Translations under genes and position numbers: made by a program
NCBI GenBank assembly: GCA_027460585.1
Contig: JAPZAP010000111.1
Location: forward strand, 1 to 39,650
Direction of reading: 5' to 3'
DNA length: 39,650 nt
From: Candidatus Methanoperedens sp.
GTDB taxonomy: Archaea > Halobacteriota > Methanosarcinia > Methanosarcinales > Methanoperedenaceae
In this document: one piece after another, positions 17,594 to 25,742 of the stretch
Numbering within the stretch: the first letter of the stretch is position 1
How the letters are laid out: the number at the start of each line of letters is the position of its first letter
Notes under the pieces: model-generated
The model's input: the letters and a program-made list of their open reading frames with translations, nothing else
The model's database searches: none
What the model was told of the DNA's origin: nothing

Positions 17594-17632
17594 GATTTTA
17601 AGGGTAACGAGTTAAATGCATATAAAATCATA

Positions 17633-18994
17633 TCATATCACCAGTAAGAAAAGCCATATCGGAATAAACAAGACCTGGCGGCCTCCAAATTCCCACTTCC
17701 TGAGAGTGTCTTTTGTCACGACTATTCCGATGCCTAGCTCTTCCATCTCCATAAATTCTATAAGTCCTTTCAGATCGGCATTTGTGGGATTCTCCCTATA
17801 CTTAACTTCGATGGGGATTATTTTTTTCGAGTCATCGTATACAAAATCAACCTCGTATTTATTCTTCCAGTAGTAAGGCTCAAAGAACGCCTTTGAGTCA
17901 CGACCCTTCTTGATTAGGTGCCATGCCACTATATTTTCTGCCGCTTTACCGTCATCCTTGTCCAGAGTAAGGGCTCTCCTTAGTCCTTCTTCCCAGAAAT
18001 ACAGCTTTTTTGCCCTCTTCTCAACTGCTTTTTTAGAGGGTGCAAAAACATCTGCTACGAACACCATCATGGAACTTTGCAGGTAATAAAGGTAAAGTTT
18101 CACAGTCTCACGGTCAATATCAAGCCTTTCAGATAATCCTTTGTAAGTGAACCTGTTAGTGGAAACGGTTGCGATATCTCGTACCATCTTTTCAAGGAGT
18201 ATGGGATCTTTGACTTTAAACACGCTTACTATGTCCCTGAACAGTATCAGGGCGAAATAATCCTCAACAATAGTCCTGTGCCACTGCTCTATATCTTTGA
18301 TCTTAAACCATTCAGGATACCCTCCCGTATCGAAGTACTTGCTCAGTAAATGCAAAAGGCTCTGCTTATGTGCTATAATGCTGTTATGTGCTTTTTCAAT
18401 CTCTTCAAAATTCTCAAGGTCAGGTTTTTGTGGAAGCAAAAGATCAGTATTATTGAATTCCAGGAATTCCCGGAACGTCAGGGGAAAAACGTCAAGGAAT
18501 CTTATCCGCCCCGCCAGGCTTTCTGAAGCATCCAGATACAGCAGGGTTTTTGATGACCCCGATATTATGAACTTGCATTTTGCATGGGCATCTATGTAAT
18601 ATTTCAATTGCAACTGCCATTCCTTCATGACATATATCTCATCAAGCAAGAAGTATGTGGATCCTATGGATGGATCTATACCTGTGACTTCATAATAAGT
18701 GTTCAAAATATCGTGGAGGCTGTCAATTTTTCCGATGAGGTCATCTATTCTCACATAGACGATCTCTTCGGGTTTTTTTTCTTTGAGAAGAAGGTCTATG
18801 TACTGGTATAGAATTGTTGTTTTTCCGCTTCGCCTTATCCCTGAGAGACAGATGATCCTTTCAAGTCTATCTGCTTCTTTTATCTTGTTGAGATAATCCT
18901 TTCTTTGAGTTCCTTTGTCCGAAGGTGCGATCTTTTTTGTTTGCCACCAGTAGTTTCTTTTTTTGAGATAGCTTATCAGGAACTCTTTATCCAT
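17633..18994 (-). CDS. AAA ATPase with DUF4143 (AAA_14 family)
   Basis: 453 residues from the ATG at 18994 (two codons after an upstream ATG); a TATA-like TTTATATTTATAG is centred about 26 nt before it. P-loop GIRRSGKTT, Walker B YFLLDEI, sensor IISGSS and the long FPLTFREFLEF segment define the AAA_14 module. The C-terminal DUF4143 part ends in a restriction-endonuclease-like core, EVDFVYDD...IPIEVKYRE. These ATPases are common in archaea and often linked to mobile or toxin loci, but their role is undefined. No partner gene adjoins it. Confidence 0.88.
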   Translation of the reverse strand: MDKEFLISYLKKRNYWWQTKKIAPSDKGTQRKDYLNKIKEADRLERIICLSGIRRSGKTTILYQYIDLLLKEKKPEEIVYVRIDDLIGKIDSLHDILNTYYEVTGIDPSIGSTYFLLDEIYVMKEWQLQLKYYIDAHAKCKFIISGSSKTLLYLDASESLAGRIRFLDVFPLTFREFLEFNNTDLLLPQKPDLENFEEIEKAHNSIIAHKQSLLHLLSKYFDTGGYPEWFKIKDIEQWHRTIVEDYFALILFRDIVSVFKVKDPILLEKMVRDIATVSTNRFTYKGLSERLDIDRETVKLYLYYLQSSMMVFVADVFAPSKKAVEKRAKKLYFWEEGLRRALTLDKDDGKAAENIVAWHLIKKGRDSKAFFEPYYWKNKYEVDFVYDDSKKIIPIEVKYRENPTNADLKGLIEFMEMEELGIGIVVTKDTLRKWEFGGRQVLFIPIWLFLLVI

Positions 18995-19062
18995 GTGCAA
19001 GTATAACCCACACTATAAATATAAATGTTGCGGTTTATGTTTGCATTAATCTTTTCATGAAA

Positions 19063-19386
19063 TTATATTTCATCTTGACAGCTCACGGAATCGTTTATCC
19101 ATTCCAGATATTCTAAAGAACCTTCATCGATCTTGAATGATACCACACATGGCACTTCATAACTGTGGATATCCTTCACTCTTTTTTCGATAACTTTAAC
19201 TTTCTCAGTTCTTGTTTTTACCATGATCCCGAACTCGCTGGCTTCTTCAATATTCCCCTTCCACCTGAAAATAGAAGTGATAGGAAAAATGTTCGCACAG
19301 GCAGCAAGACGCTCCTCGACAAGTATGCGTCCCAGCTTACGCGCTCCTGGCAAATCCCCGGCGGTTATATATATTATTGAGAACAT
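19063..19386 (-). CDS. cutA: CutA divalent-cation tolerance protein
   Basis: 107 residues from the ATG at 19386 (a TTG four codons upstream is less likely). The sequence follows CutA1 throughout: ITAGDLPGARKLGRILVEERLAACANI, FRWKGNIEEASEFGIMVKTR and HSYEVPCVVSFKIDEG. CutA forms very stable trimers with a ferredoxin-like fold and binds divalent metal; its physiological role is unsettled. It is divergent from the site-2 protease gene, with a shared 70-nt promoter region. Confidence 0.93.
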   Translation of the reverse strand: MFSIIYITAGDLPGARKLGRILVEERLAACANIFPITSIFRWKGNIEEASEFGIMVKTRTEKVKVIEKRVKDIHSYEVPCVVSFKIDEGSLEYLEWINDSVSCQDEI

Positions 19387-19456
19387 TGAGAAATCCAAAG
19401 CTTAATATGTTTAATGTGTTTAATAACTTACTGATAATGCTCCTGGAGACAAATTT

Positions 19457-21160
19457 TTGAATTACACAGATCTTCTTCTGCCTCTTTTCTTATTGTACTG
19501 GCTCATCGTCATGATCCTTGACAGGCGCGGGACATTAGCGAAATATAATATTACTGCATTCGGTCCAATAATGATGCTTCGCACCACTAAAGGACAGGAA
19601 TTCCTGGACAGGCTGGCCATGCATAAAAGATTCTGGAGGACTTTTGCAAATATAGGGCTGCCTGCAATGCTTATTGGCATGTTCATAATGTTCCTGCTGA
19701 TACTGTCCATGGATTACTTTTATATTAAATCATTTATGACCCAGACGGTACATGAGCCGACAAAATTCAATGAAGCAAGAAATATTTTCCTTATACCGGG
19801 TATAAATGAGTTCATACCTCTTTACTGGGGCGCTATAGCATTATTAGTGACTCTGGTAGTACATGAATTTTCACATGCCATTCTCTGTAAAGTGGAAGGC
19901 ATCAAAGTAAAATCAATGGGCTTGTTGCTTGCTCCTATTCCCATAGGCGGTTTTGCCGAACCTGATGATGAACAGCTCCTTGGAAAAAAAGAGGAGAACG
20001 TTCCTGAAAATGGCTTGCCTCCGGAGGAGCCTTCGCAACCCAAGAAACTTGCTACCCGAAGCGAGCGCGTCCGCGTTCTTACAGCTGGAGTGATGGCTAA
20101 TTTTACTACCGCATTAATTGCTTTTGTCCTCTTTTTCCTGTTGCTCGGATCTATTACCTCAGTGGGAGATGTGATGGTCACAAATGTCATCCCGGACTCT
20201 CCGGCTCAACTAAATGGCGTGAAACCAAATATGATATTGACGGGAATAAATGATATTAAAATAACAAATGCCACCGAATTTCTATCTTACGCGAATAGTA
20301 TTACGCCGGGGAGTACTGTCAAACTCGATGTTATTGAAAATGGTGTACGGAAAGAAATACTACTTAATGCAACAGTTGGTAACATTTCACGCTCAGGCGT
20401 AACAATATCTACAGTGATAGAAGGTTCGGCTGCCCAGAAAGCCGGGATCAGGGAAAGCATGATCATTGTCCGGATAGATGGCACCGAAATAAAAGACGTC
20501 AGCGACTTTGTCAATTTTATGAATTCCACAAAAGAAGAACAGATAATAGATGTTTATCTTTTAAGCAACAGTTCCCTTAATGCTTCCACAGAAGTGTTCA
20601 AAGGAATTAAACTGGGAAAAAATCCAGACCCCCTGGGTGTAAAAAAGGGATTCCTGGGCTTATCATATTCACCTGAACAGGGAGTAAGTCACTCCATCGG
20701 GATAGGTATTGGTCAATTCCCGGCTAAATCTTACCTCAATTTGTTGAAGAGTATTCCTTCGTTAATGACAGGCATCACAGGATGGGTAATAATATTTGGA
20801 TTGCCGATAGCTGGTTTCGCAGGTGAGGGATTCCCTGGTTTTAGCGGACTCCTTATGAATTTTTACGAGCCTACAGGCTGGGTTGCAGTACTTGGTATCG
20901 GAGTATTCTGGATATTGAATTCCCTTTTATGGATTGGCTGGATGAATCTGTATGCAGGGCTTTTCAATTGCCTGCCGGCTGTACCGCTTGACGGTGGGCA
21001 TGTGTTTCGCGATGTTATGACCTCATCACTGACACGAATTTTCGGGGATGGCGAGAGGGTAGAGAAAATATCGAATGCGATCGTGATCTTATTTGCGGTA
21101 ATGATTCTACTGTCATTTGTATTCGTGATGATCGCGCCATATGCAGCTCATGGGTTTTAA
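19457..21160 (+). CDS. Site-2 protease-like membrane metallopeptidase (M50) with PDZ domains
   Basis: 567 residues starting at TTG, supported by GGAG 8 nt upstream. N-terminal membrane segments are followed by the zinc motif HEFSH (in VVHEFSHAILCKVEG, about 137-141), a cytoplasmic linker, two PDZ-like modules (about 235-300 and 305-370, GVKPNMILTGIND and GIRESMIIVRIDG), and the third zinc ligand region LPAVPLDGGHVF near residue 515. It cleaves transmembrane substrates inside the membrane, probably releasing regulators or clearing signal peptides. It stands alone on the plus strand, divergent from cutA. Confidence 0.92.
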   Translation: MNYTDLLLPLFLLYWLIVMILDRRGTLAKYNITAFGPIMMLRTTKGQEFLDRLAMHKRFWRTFANIGLPAMLIGMFIMFLLILSMDYFYIKSFMTQTVHEPTKFNEARNIFLIPGINEFIPLYWGAIALLVTLVVHEFSHAILCKVEGIKVKSMGLLLAPIPIGGFAEPDDEQLLGKKEENVPENGLPPEEPSQPKKLATRSERVRVLTAGVMANFTTALIAFVLFFLLLGSITSVGDVMVTNVIPDSPAQLNGVKPNMILTGINDIKITNATEFLSYANSITPGSTVKLDVIENGVRKEILLNATVGNISRSGVTISTVIEGSAAQKAGIRESMIIVRIDGTEIKDVSDFVNFMNSTKEEQIIDVYLLSNSSLNASTEVFKGIKLGKNPDPLGVKKGFLGLSYSPEQGVSHSIGIGIGQFPAKSYLNLLKSIPSLMTGITGWVIIFGLPIAGFAGEGFPGFSGLLMNFYEPTGWVAVLGIGVFWILNSLLWIGWMNLYAGLFNCLPAVPLDGGHVFRDVMTSSLTRIFGDGERVEKISNAIVILFAVMILLSFVFVMIAPYAAHGF

Positions 21161-21597
21161 AATTTTTTGGGAATATCAATCAAAATAGTATTCATCCAGA
21201 CGAATAGAACACGGATGACGCGGATTGCGCGGATACGCACGGATTCGCCACCATGGTATTAATGTTCAAATGTAGTCGCGCACGTTGTCTGGCGCGATTG
21301 TTAAATTGGCGTTCTATACGAAATAATAGACCATTTCGCGCTGGGCTTCCCTTTCGTTTCCCGTTTCGACGAAAGGCGCTCGTCCGTTTCGCAGCGAAGC
21401 GCGAAACGGTTGCGTTCGTCCGGCGTGTTTGTTTATTATTAAGACTAGAACAATTCAACAACGTCCACCGTGTAACCTCCCAGGGTCTTCCGTCGTTTTG
21501 TCCTACGTATTACTAAAAATTATCCGAATAATGTCTAAATTGTACGCTTAAGTTCCAATTAATTAAAAAAATAAATTGTGATATTAACAGTCTTAAA
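21161..21597. other. Gene-free GC-rich hairpin island
   Basis: No credible gene. It opens with a short-period repeat (21207-21247, CACGGAT-like units) also present at 33271-33310. A GC-rich stretch then holds two strong hairpins: CCTTTCGT/ACGAAAGG (21350-21376, loop 11) and CCGTTTCGC/GCGAAACGG (21384-21409, 9 bp, loop 8). The minus-strand 89-codon open frame across it is Arg-rich low-information sequence and is rejected as a protein. It may encode a structured RNA or be a relic of an element. Confidence 0.5.
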
Positions 21598-22362
21598 TTA
21601 TTTTGCTATATCGGTTGTAAAGAAATTATGCAGCATATTAGCCAAATCCCTCAATATTATATAAAACATTCCTATAAATAATCCTACAAGTGGCATTTTA
21701 ATATATTTCCAGTAGTTAAAAAATATCAGATAGTTATCATTTGAAAAATTAATGTGGTTGAAAGCTATGGGAATCATAAATATAAATATTCCACAAATGG
21801 CAAATATAAAGTAATCTTTATACGGATTAAAATGGGCGTCTAAATTTAAATTATTATTAATTAATTCCAACGTGTAATCAATTTCTTTCAGTATATTGCG
21901 CTCTTTAGGTATGATTTCTAATGCTTGTTTTTGGAAGTCATTTGGTGGAGAATCAAGATTGTTGACTAAATGTTTAAATTCATTATCAAAATCAGTAATT
22001 TGCCTTTTAATATCGCTTTGTGTACTTTTAATTATTTCAGGTTTTTCATATTGGATAATTAAGATAGTGGCTCTTTTCAGGTCACCTTTTAATTTATCAA
22101 CTTTCCCAATATAAAATTTTCTTAGTTCAAAAATATTTTGTATACGATATGAAACAAATATCCCAATGAATCCAATCAAAGTAGAAATTATAGTAGCTGT
22201 TGCATTAAATAAAGATAAAGATGATTCCTTATCGAGGTCAAATCCAATAATTGCAAAAAAAAATCCTAATAATAAAAAAATAAGAAATGTGAACCAATTT
22301 TCCTTGCATTTTTTTATTACTAAATTAATTATTGTTCCTTGAAGATCTTTATTTTCGTTCAT
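21598..22362 (-). CDS. Four-helix membrane protein of unknown function
   Basis: 254 residues. Membrane segments lie near 22-42, 52-75, 184-205 and 222-243; a ~110-residue hydrophilic, helical middle region (about 76-180) is rich in Lys, Glu and Asn and likely cytoplasmic. The coding region is clearly more AT-rich than its neighbours and Asn/Ile/Lys-rich, suggesting recent acquisition. I recognise no family. It sits alone between the hairpin-rich island and tatC, and could be an accessory or defence-related membrane component, but no partner is seen. Confidence 0.7.
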   Translation of the reverse strand: MNENKDLQGTIINLVIKKCKENWFTFLIFLLLGFFFAIIGFDLDKESSLSLFNATATIISTLIGFIGIFVSYRIQNIFELRKFYIGKVDKLKGDLKRATILIIQYEKPEIIKSTQSDIKRQITDFDNEFKHLVNNLDSPPNDFQKQALEIIPKERNILKEIDYTLELINNNLNLDAHFNPYKDYFIFAICGIFIFMIPIAFNHINFSNDNYLIFFNYWKYIKMPLVGLFIGMFYIILRDLANMLHNFFTTDIAK

Positions 22363-22567
22363 ATAATTTTCCTTATGACTTAAACGTAAAATAGATTATG
22401 TTTTGATAAATCTATTCCAAAAAGATTAACATAATTTCAATATATCATAACTCTGTATTAAATTATTTTGGGTAAGTAAGAAGTGTTGCACATTGACAAC
22501 ACTACCAACACATATTGTAACGGTTTCGTCATGCGGAGATTTATATATCTGTGTTTCTCGATAGATT

Positions 22568-23452
22568 CTACTTCCCCGTCAATCTCATCACTACGAGGCT
22601 TGCCTCATAAAGCGCAATAAATGGCAGAGCTACCATGATCTGCATGAACATCGTGGGGTCTGGAGTAACCCATGCAGCGATGATCAATAAGACGATATAT
22701 GCATGCCTCCTGTAATAGGTAAGTGTTTTCCTTGATGTTACTCCAAGGTGGACAAGGAATGTGAGTACCAGGGGAAGTTCAAAAGCTGCACCCAGAATCA
22801 CTGTGGTCGTTACGACAAAAGAAATGAATTCATATACTGAAAAATTGGCATTTACACCAATATTGTATGCATCCTGGTAAATGAAACCCAGGAAAAAAGG
22901 AAGCATATAAAAATAAGCATATCCTGCGCCTATCAAAAACAGGGCTATTGATGAAAAAATAGTTACAACGATCAAACCTTTTTTTTCACGTATGAATGGA
23001 ACGCTGGAAAGCTTGCCTCTTAATCCGCGATATGCATAGAAAAGTATGAGAGGAGATACGATAAGTGCGCCGAACACAAGAGACATCTTGAACTCAAGCA
23101 TCAGCACTTCCATAGGCGTCAGGAATACAATATTGGGTCTGTATATATTTAAATTCTGGGATATATTTATTACTTCCCCGGAAAGCCTTGAAAGGTTCTG
23201 GGCAATAATCGAATTATTATCTGCCAGCTGGTTCGACATCGATGTGAGGTTATTTGAAATATCTAACAATTGGTTTGATGCATCCGGCCTGCCAAGAATG
23301 TTCAGGCGCCAGAACATGTCATTTTCTATTTTCTTAATTACATCTCCCATGTACGCAAAAGAGATGATGGCTCCTGCGCCGAAAACTGCGACGATATAAA
23401 TCAGCTTCTTTTTCAATTCAGCAACAGCTATAAAAATCCCTTCGAAATCCAT
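22568..23452 (-). CDS. tatC: Twin-arginine translocase subunit TatC
   Basis: 294 residues. The C-terminal two thirds follow TatC: PMEVLMLEFKMS loop after helix 1, helices 2 to 6, AFELPLVLTFLV, TYYRRHAYIVLL and AAWVTPDPTMFMQ. It is the receptor of the Tat system for folded proteins. The first extracytoplasmic loop (about 36-110) is roughly twice the usual length, with an Asn/Ser-rich heptad-like segment containing three N-glycosylation sequons. No tatA is adjacent. It begins 1 base after the nadX stop, so it is likely read through from nadX. Confidence 0.93.
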   Translation of the reverse strand: MDFEGIFIAVAELKKKLIYIVAVFGAGAIISFAYMGDVIKKIENDMFWRLNILGRPDASNQLLDISNNLTSMSNQLADNNSIIAQNLSRLSGEVINISQNLNIYRPNIVFLTPMEVLMLEFKMSLVFGALIVSPLILFYAYRGLRGKLSSVPFIREKKGLIVVTIFSSIALFLIGAGYAYFYMLPFFLGFIYQDAYNIGVNANFSVYEFISFVVTTTVILGAAFELPLVLTFLVHLGVTSRKTLTYYRRHAYIVLLIIAAWVTPDPTMFMQIMVALPFIALYEASLVVMRLTGK

Positions 23453-23453
23453 T

Positions 23454-24266
23454 TTAAGTTCCTATCTGGAGCGGTTCTGTTATCTTTTTCAATGTGGCGA
23501 TAGCCGACAGTGCAGCTAGAAGACTTGTCCTGGGATTGTCCGGTGAGGGAACATTTTCGATGCGGCATGTGAAATTCCCGAAATCCCCTTCCACTTTGAT
23601 CTCATGTATGTTCCTCGAAGCTTCGGGATCAACAAAAACTTTCACGCGCGTATCCTCAGAACCGATCCCGGCAAGACTGAGGGATGCAGCGACATTGACA
23701 TTTGCGGGAAATGCCCTTACAGCCTTTTTTGCATTACCCTCAAAAATCAGTGTTTTCTCATGAAAAGAATAAACGTCAATATTATTTTCGATTATAAAAG
23801 GCGCGCCTTCCAGGCCTTTTGGGTTTTTTGTGGTTGAGATTTCAACCCTGTCGATTGAGGCTACCTTAGCTGATCTTAAACCGTCGATCCCTGCTATGGC
23901 TCCTGATGGGACATATATCTTACAATCATTTTTCCTGGCGGCACGAACAAGATTCTCCAGCAGTTTTTCATCCATAAATGCGCCGACGCTCATGACCATA
24001 AGATCTTTTCCACCCTCCAGAACCAGAAGCCCATGTTCGCGCACTGCCGCCTGGGAGGCGCACTCCACGACGATATCCGCTTTCTTAATTAAATCCGCAG
24101 GCGAAGAAATGACTGGTTTATTATGGAGTGACTCTAGCAGCCTTTCGCAATGCTGTGCACTCCTGTCATAAATTGCTGCGAGCTTCGCATTTATGGATCC
24201 GCTATCTATCGCCCTGCATATCTGGGCTCCTATTGCGCCGCAGCCAATAACTCCGATTTTAAGCAT
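23454..24266 (-). CDS. nadX: L-aspartate dehydrogenase
   Basis: 270 residues: N-terminal Rossmann domain (MLKIGVIGCGAIGAQI) and the NadX catalytic segment MSVGAFMD...VPSGAIAGIDGLRSA, FPANVNVAASLSLAG and DPEASRNIHEI. It oxidises aspartate to iminoaspartate for quinolinate synthesis, an oxygen-independent replacement for NadB. It is divergent from nadC, which shares its promoter region; nadA is not in the window. tatC follows immediately on the same strand. Confidence 0.95.
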   Translation of the reverse strand: MLKIGVIGCGAIGAQICRAIDSGSINAKLAAIYDRSAQHCERLLESLHNKPVISSPADLIKKADIVVECASQAAVREHGLLVLEGGKDLMVMSVGAFMDEKLLENLVRAARKNDCKIYVPSGAIAGIDGLRSAKVASIDRVEISTTKNPKGLEGAPFIIENNIDVYSFHEKTLIFEGNAKKAVRAFPANVNVAASLSLAGIGSEDTRVKVFVDPEASRNIHEIKVEGDFGNFTCRIENVPSPDNPRTSLLAALSAIATLKKITEPLQIGT

Positions 24267-24344
24267 ATATTTCCTGATATGTTTTTTAATAATTTAACAG
24301 TAGCTTATAAGTAACTACCGGATAATCAAATATAGGGATTGATT

Positions 24345-25166
24345 ATGCTAATTACAGAACTGGAGCGTTTTATTGAAGAAGATATAGGCTATGATGATGT
24401 TTCATGCAATATTATCCCGGATTGTAAAGTCCAGGCAGAAGTTGTTGCCAGGGAGTTTGGCATCGTAGCGGGTCTTTCTGAAGCCACACAAATTTTTGAA
24501 TATTTTGATATACTCCCGACCACTGATCTGACGGACGGGGATCTTATGAAAGAAAACGATGTAATCTTCAACCTGGACGGAGGCGCAAGATCAATACTCA
24601 AAGCTGAAAGGCTGGCATTGAATTTCCTGGGAAGGATGAGTGGCATCGCGACCCTGACGCGACAGTATGTGGAAAGGGCAGCAGGCCCCAGAATTGCATG
24701 CACCAGGAAAACCACCCCGGGATTTCGTAAATTTGAAAAAAAAGCTGTTATTGCAGGAGGTGGAGACCCGCACAGGTTCAATCTTTCTGACGCCATTATG
24801 ATAAAAGATAATCACATTGAAGTTATCGGCCTTGAAAAAGCCATCAATGCAGCTAAAAAAGCGGCAAGTTTTACGCGAAAGATCGAAGTTGAAGTAGAAA
24901 CGGCTGCTGATGCGGTCCGCGCTGCGCAAATGGGCGTGGATATCATAATGTTCGATAACATGACAGTTAATAACATACAAAGAGCAGTGAAATCGCTTGA
25001 AGAAAAAGGGCTGAGGGATAATATTATCCTTGAAGCATCAGGAGGCATAACCATCGAAAATGTTGACAAATATGCGGGAACGGGAGTTGATATCATCTCT
25101 ATCGGGGCGCTCATACATTCTTCGAACTGGCTTGATATCAGCCTCCGTATAATTCCAAAAACATGA
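24345..25166 (+). CDS. nadC: Nicotinate-nucleotide pyrophosphorylase (quinolinate phosphoribosyltransferase)
   Basis: 273 residues from the ATG at 24345 (a TTG two codons earlier is less likely). NadC landmarks: EEDIGYDDVSC, LNFLGRMSGIATLT, CTRKTTPGFRKFEKKAV (substrate-binding Arg/Lys), GGGDPHRFNLSDAIMIKDNH and the C-terminal EASGGI...DIISIGALIHS. It converts quinolinate and PRPP to nicotinate mononucleotide. It forms a divergent NAD-synthesis pair with nadX. Confidence 0.96.
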   Translation: MLITELERFIEEDIGYDDVSCNIIPDCKVQAEVVAREFGIVAGLSEATQIFEYFDILPTTDLTDGDLMKENDVIFNLDGGARSILKAERLALNFLGRMSGIATLTRQYVERAAGPRIACTRKTTPGFRKFEKKAVIAGGGDPHRFNLSDAIMIKDNHIEVIGLEKAINAAKKAASFTRKIEVEVETAADAVRAAQMGVDIIMFDNMTVNNIQRAVKSLEEKGLRDNIILEASGGITIENVDKYAGTGVDIISIGALIHSSNWLDISLRIIPKT

Positions 25167-25228
25167 AATCCAGGGAGTTCATAGGAAAGAATAAAATACC
25201 CGGACGGTATTTAAGGCTGTACCCCCAA

Positions 25229-25303
25229 GGGGTCGTAGGGTAGCCTGGTCCATCCTTCATGCTTGGGGTGCATGAGACCTGAGTTCAAATCTCAGCGACC
25301 CCA
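25229..25303 (+). tRNA. tRNA-Pro (GGG)
   Basis: A full cloverleaf can be drawn: acceptor GGGGTCG (25229-25235) with CGACCCC (25296-25302) and discriminator A; anticodon stem CATGC/GCATG with loop TTGGGGT, giving anticodon GGG at 25265-25267; T arm CTGAG-TTCAAAT-CTCAG. CCA is not encoded. It reads CCC and CCU. AT-rich promoter-like bases lie about 30-40 nt upstream. Confidence 0.94.
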
Positions 25304-25368
25304 TTATTTGAGCAAATATTGCCTCATGAATAACTCATTTATTATCGAAAAATTATAGGAGGATGAAA

Positions 25369-25617
25369 ATGACGACGGTTGAACTTTATTATTCAGATAC
25401 ATGCCAAACCTGCCACCAAATAAGGGCTCTTTTAATTGAAAATCTTCCAAAGAACATGAAATTCAAGGAAATAAATATATCATATCCAGAAGGAAAGAGC
25501 CGGGCATCCGAGCTGAATATTATGTCAGTGCCTACGGTTGCCATTGATGGGGATGTGGTATTTATGGGCAGGGTTTCAAAGGAAGAACTACTGAAAGAAA
25601 TAAACCTCAGAAAATAG
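25369..25617 (+). CDS. Small thioredoxin-like / glutaredoxin-like protein
   Basis: 82 residues. The ATG at 25369 is chosen because AGGAGG lies 6 nt before it; the ATG two codons earlier abuts the Shine-Dalgarno. A thioredoxin fold with redox motif CQTC near the N-terminus (YYSDTCQTCHQIR) and the cis-Pro in MSVPTVAIDG; length and VPTVAIDG resemble archaeal glutaredoxin-like or redox-disulfide proteins. It would reduce disulfides in the cytosol. The gene is convergent with mtxX across palindromic element copy 2. Confidence 0.85.
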   Translation: MTTVELYYSDTCQTCHQIRALLIENLPKNMKFKEINISYPEGKSRASELNIMSVPTVAIDGDVVFMGRVSKEELLKEINLRK

Positions 25618-25666
25618 AGCGTGCCTTCATATCGCTCTTCGTTCCGGTGAGTGATGGAGAAATTAG

Positions 25667-25736
25667 CAACGAACTAAACTAACTCGATATGAACTCACGA
25701 AACCTGTAGTTTGTTCCAGTTCGTACAGGTTCGTTG
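25667..25736. repeat. Palindromic ACGAACT-repeat hairpin, copy 2
   Basis: A diverged member of the element at 2642-2718. Outer arms CAACGAAC/GTTCGTTG pair perfectly; the middle units ACTAACT/AGTTCGT have one mismatch; the inner ATGAACT/AGTTTGT pair fully if two G-U pairs are allowed. It sits 50 nt after the thioredoxin-like gene stop and 7 nt from the mtxX stop, between convergent genes, the same placement as copy 1. Confidence 0.75.
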
Positions 25737-25742
25737 TTTATG

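Noticed and set aside
21192-21461. 89-codon Arg-rich minus-strand open frame in the hairpin island
   Set aside because: Low-information composition from repeated CGAAA/TTTCG motifs, no ribosome binding site and no recognisable fold; hairpins explain the sequence better.
22483-22502. GTGTTG/CAACAC hairpin downstream of tatC
   Set aside because: A 6-bp stem without a T-run and without support from copies; too weak to call a terminator.
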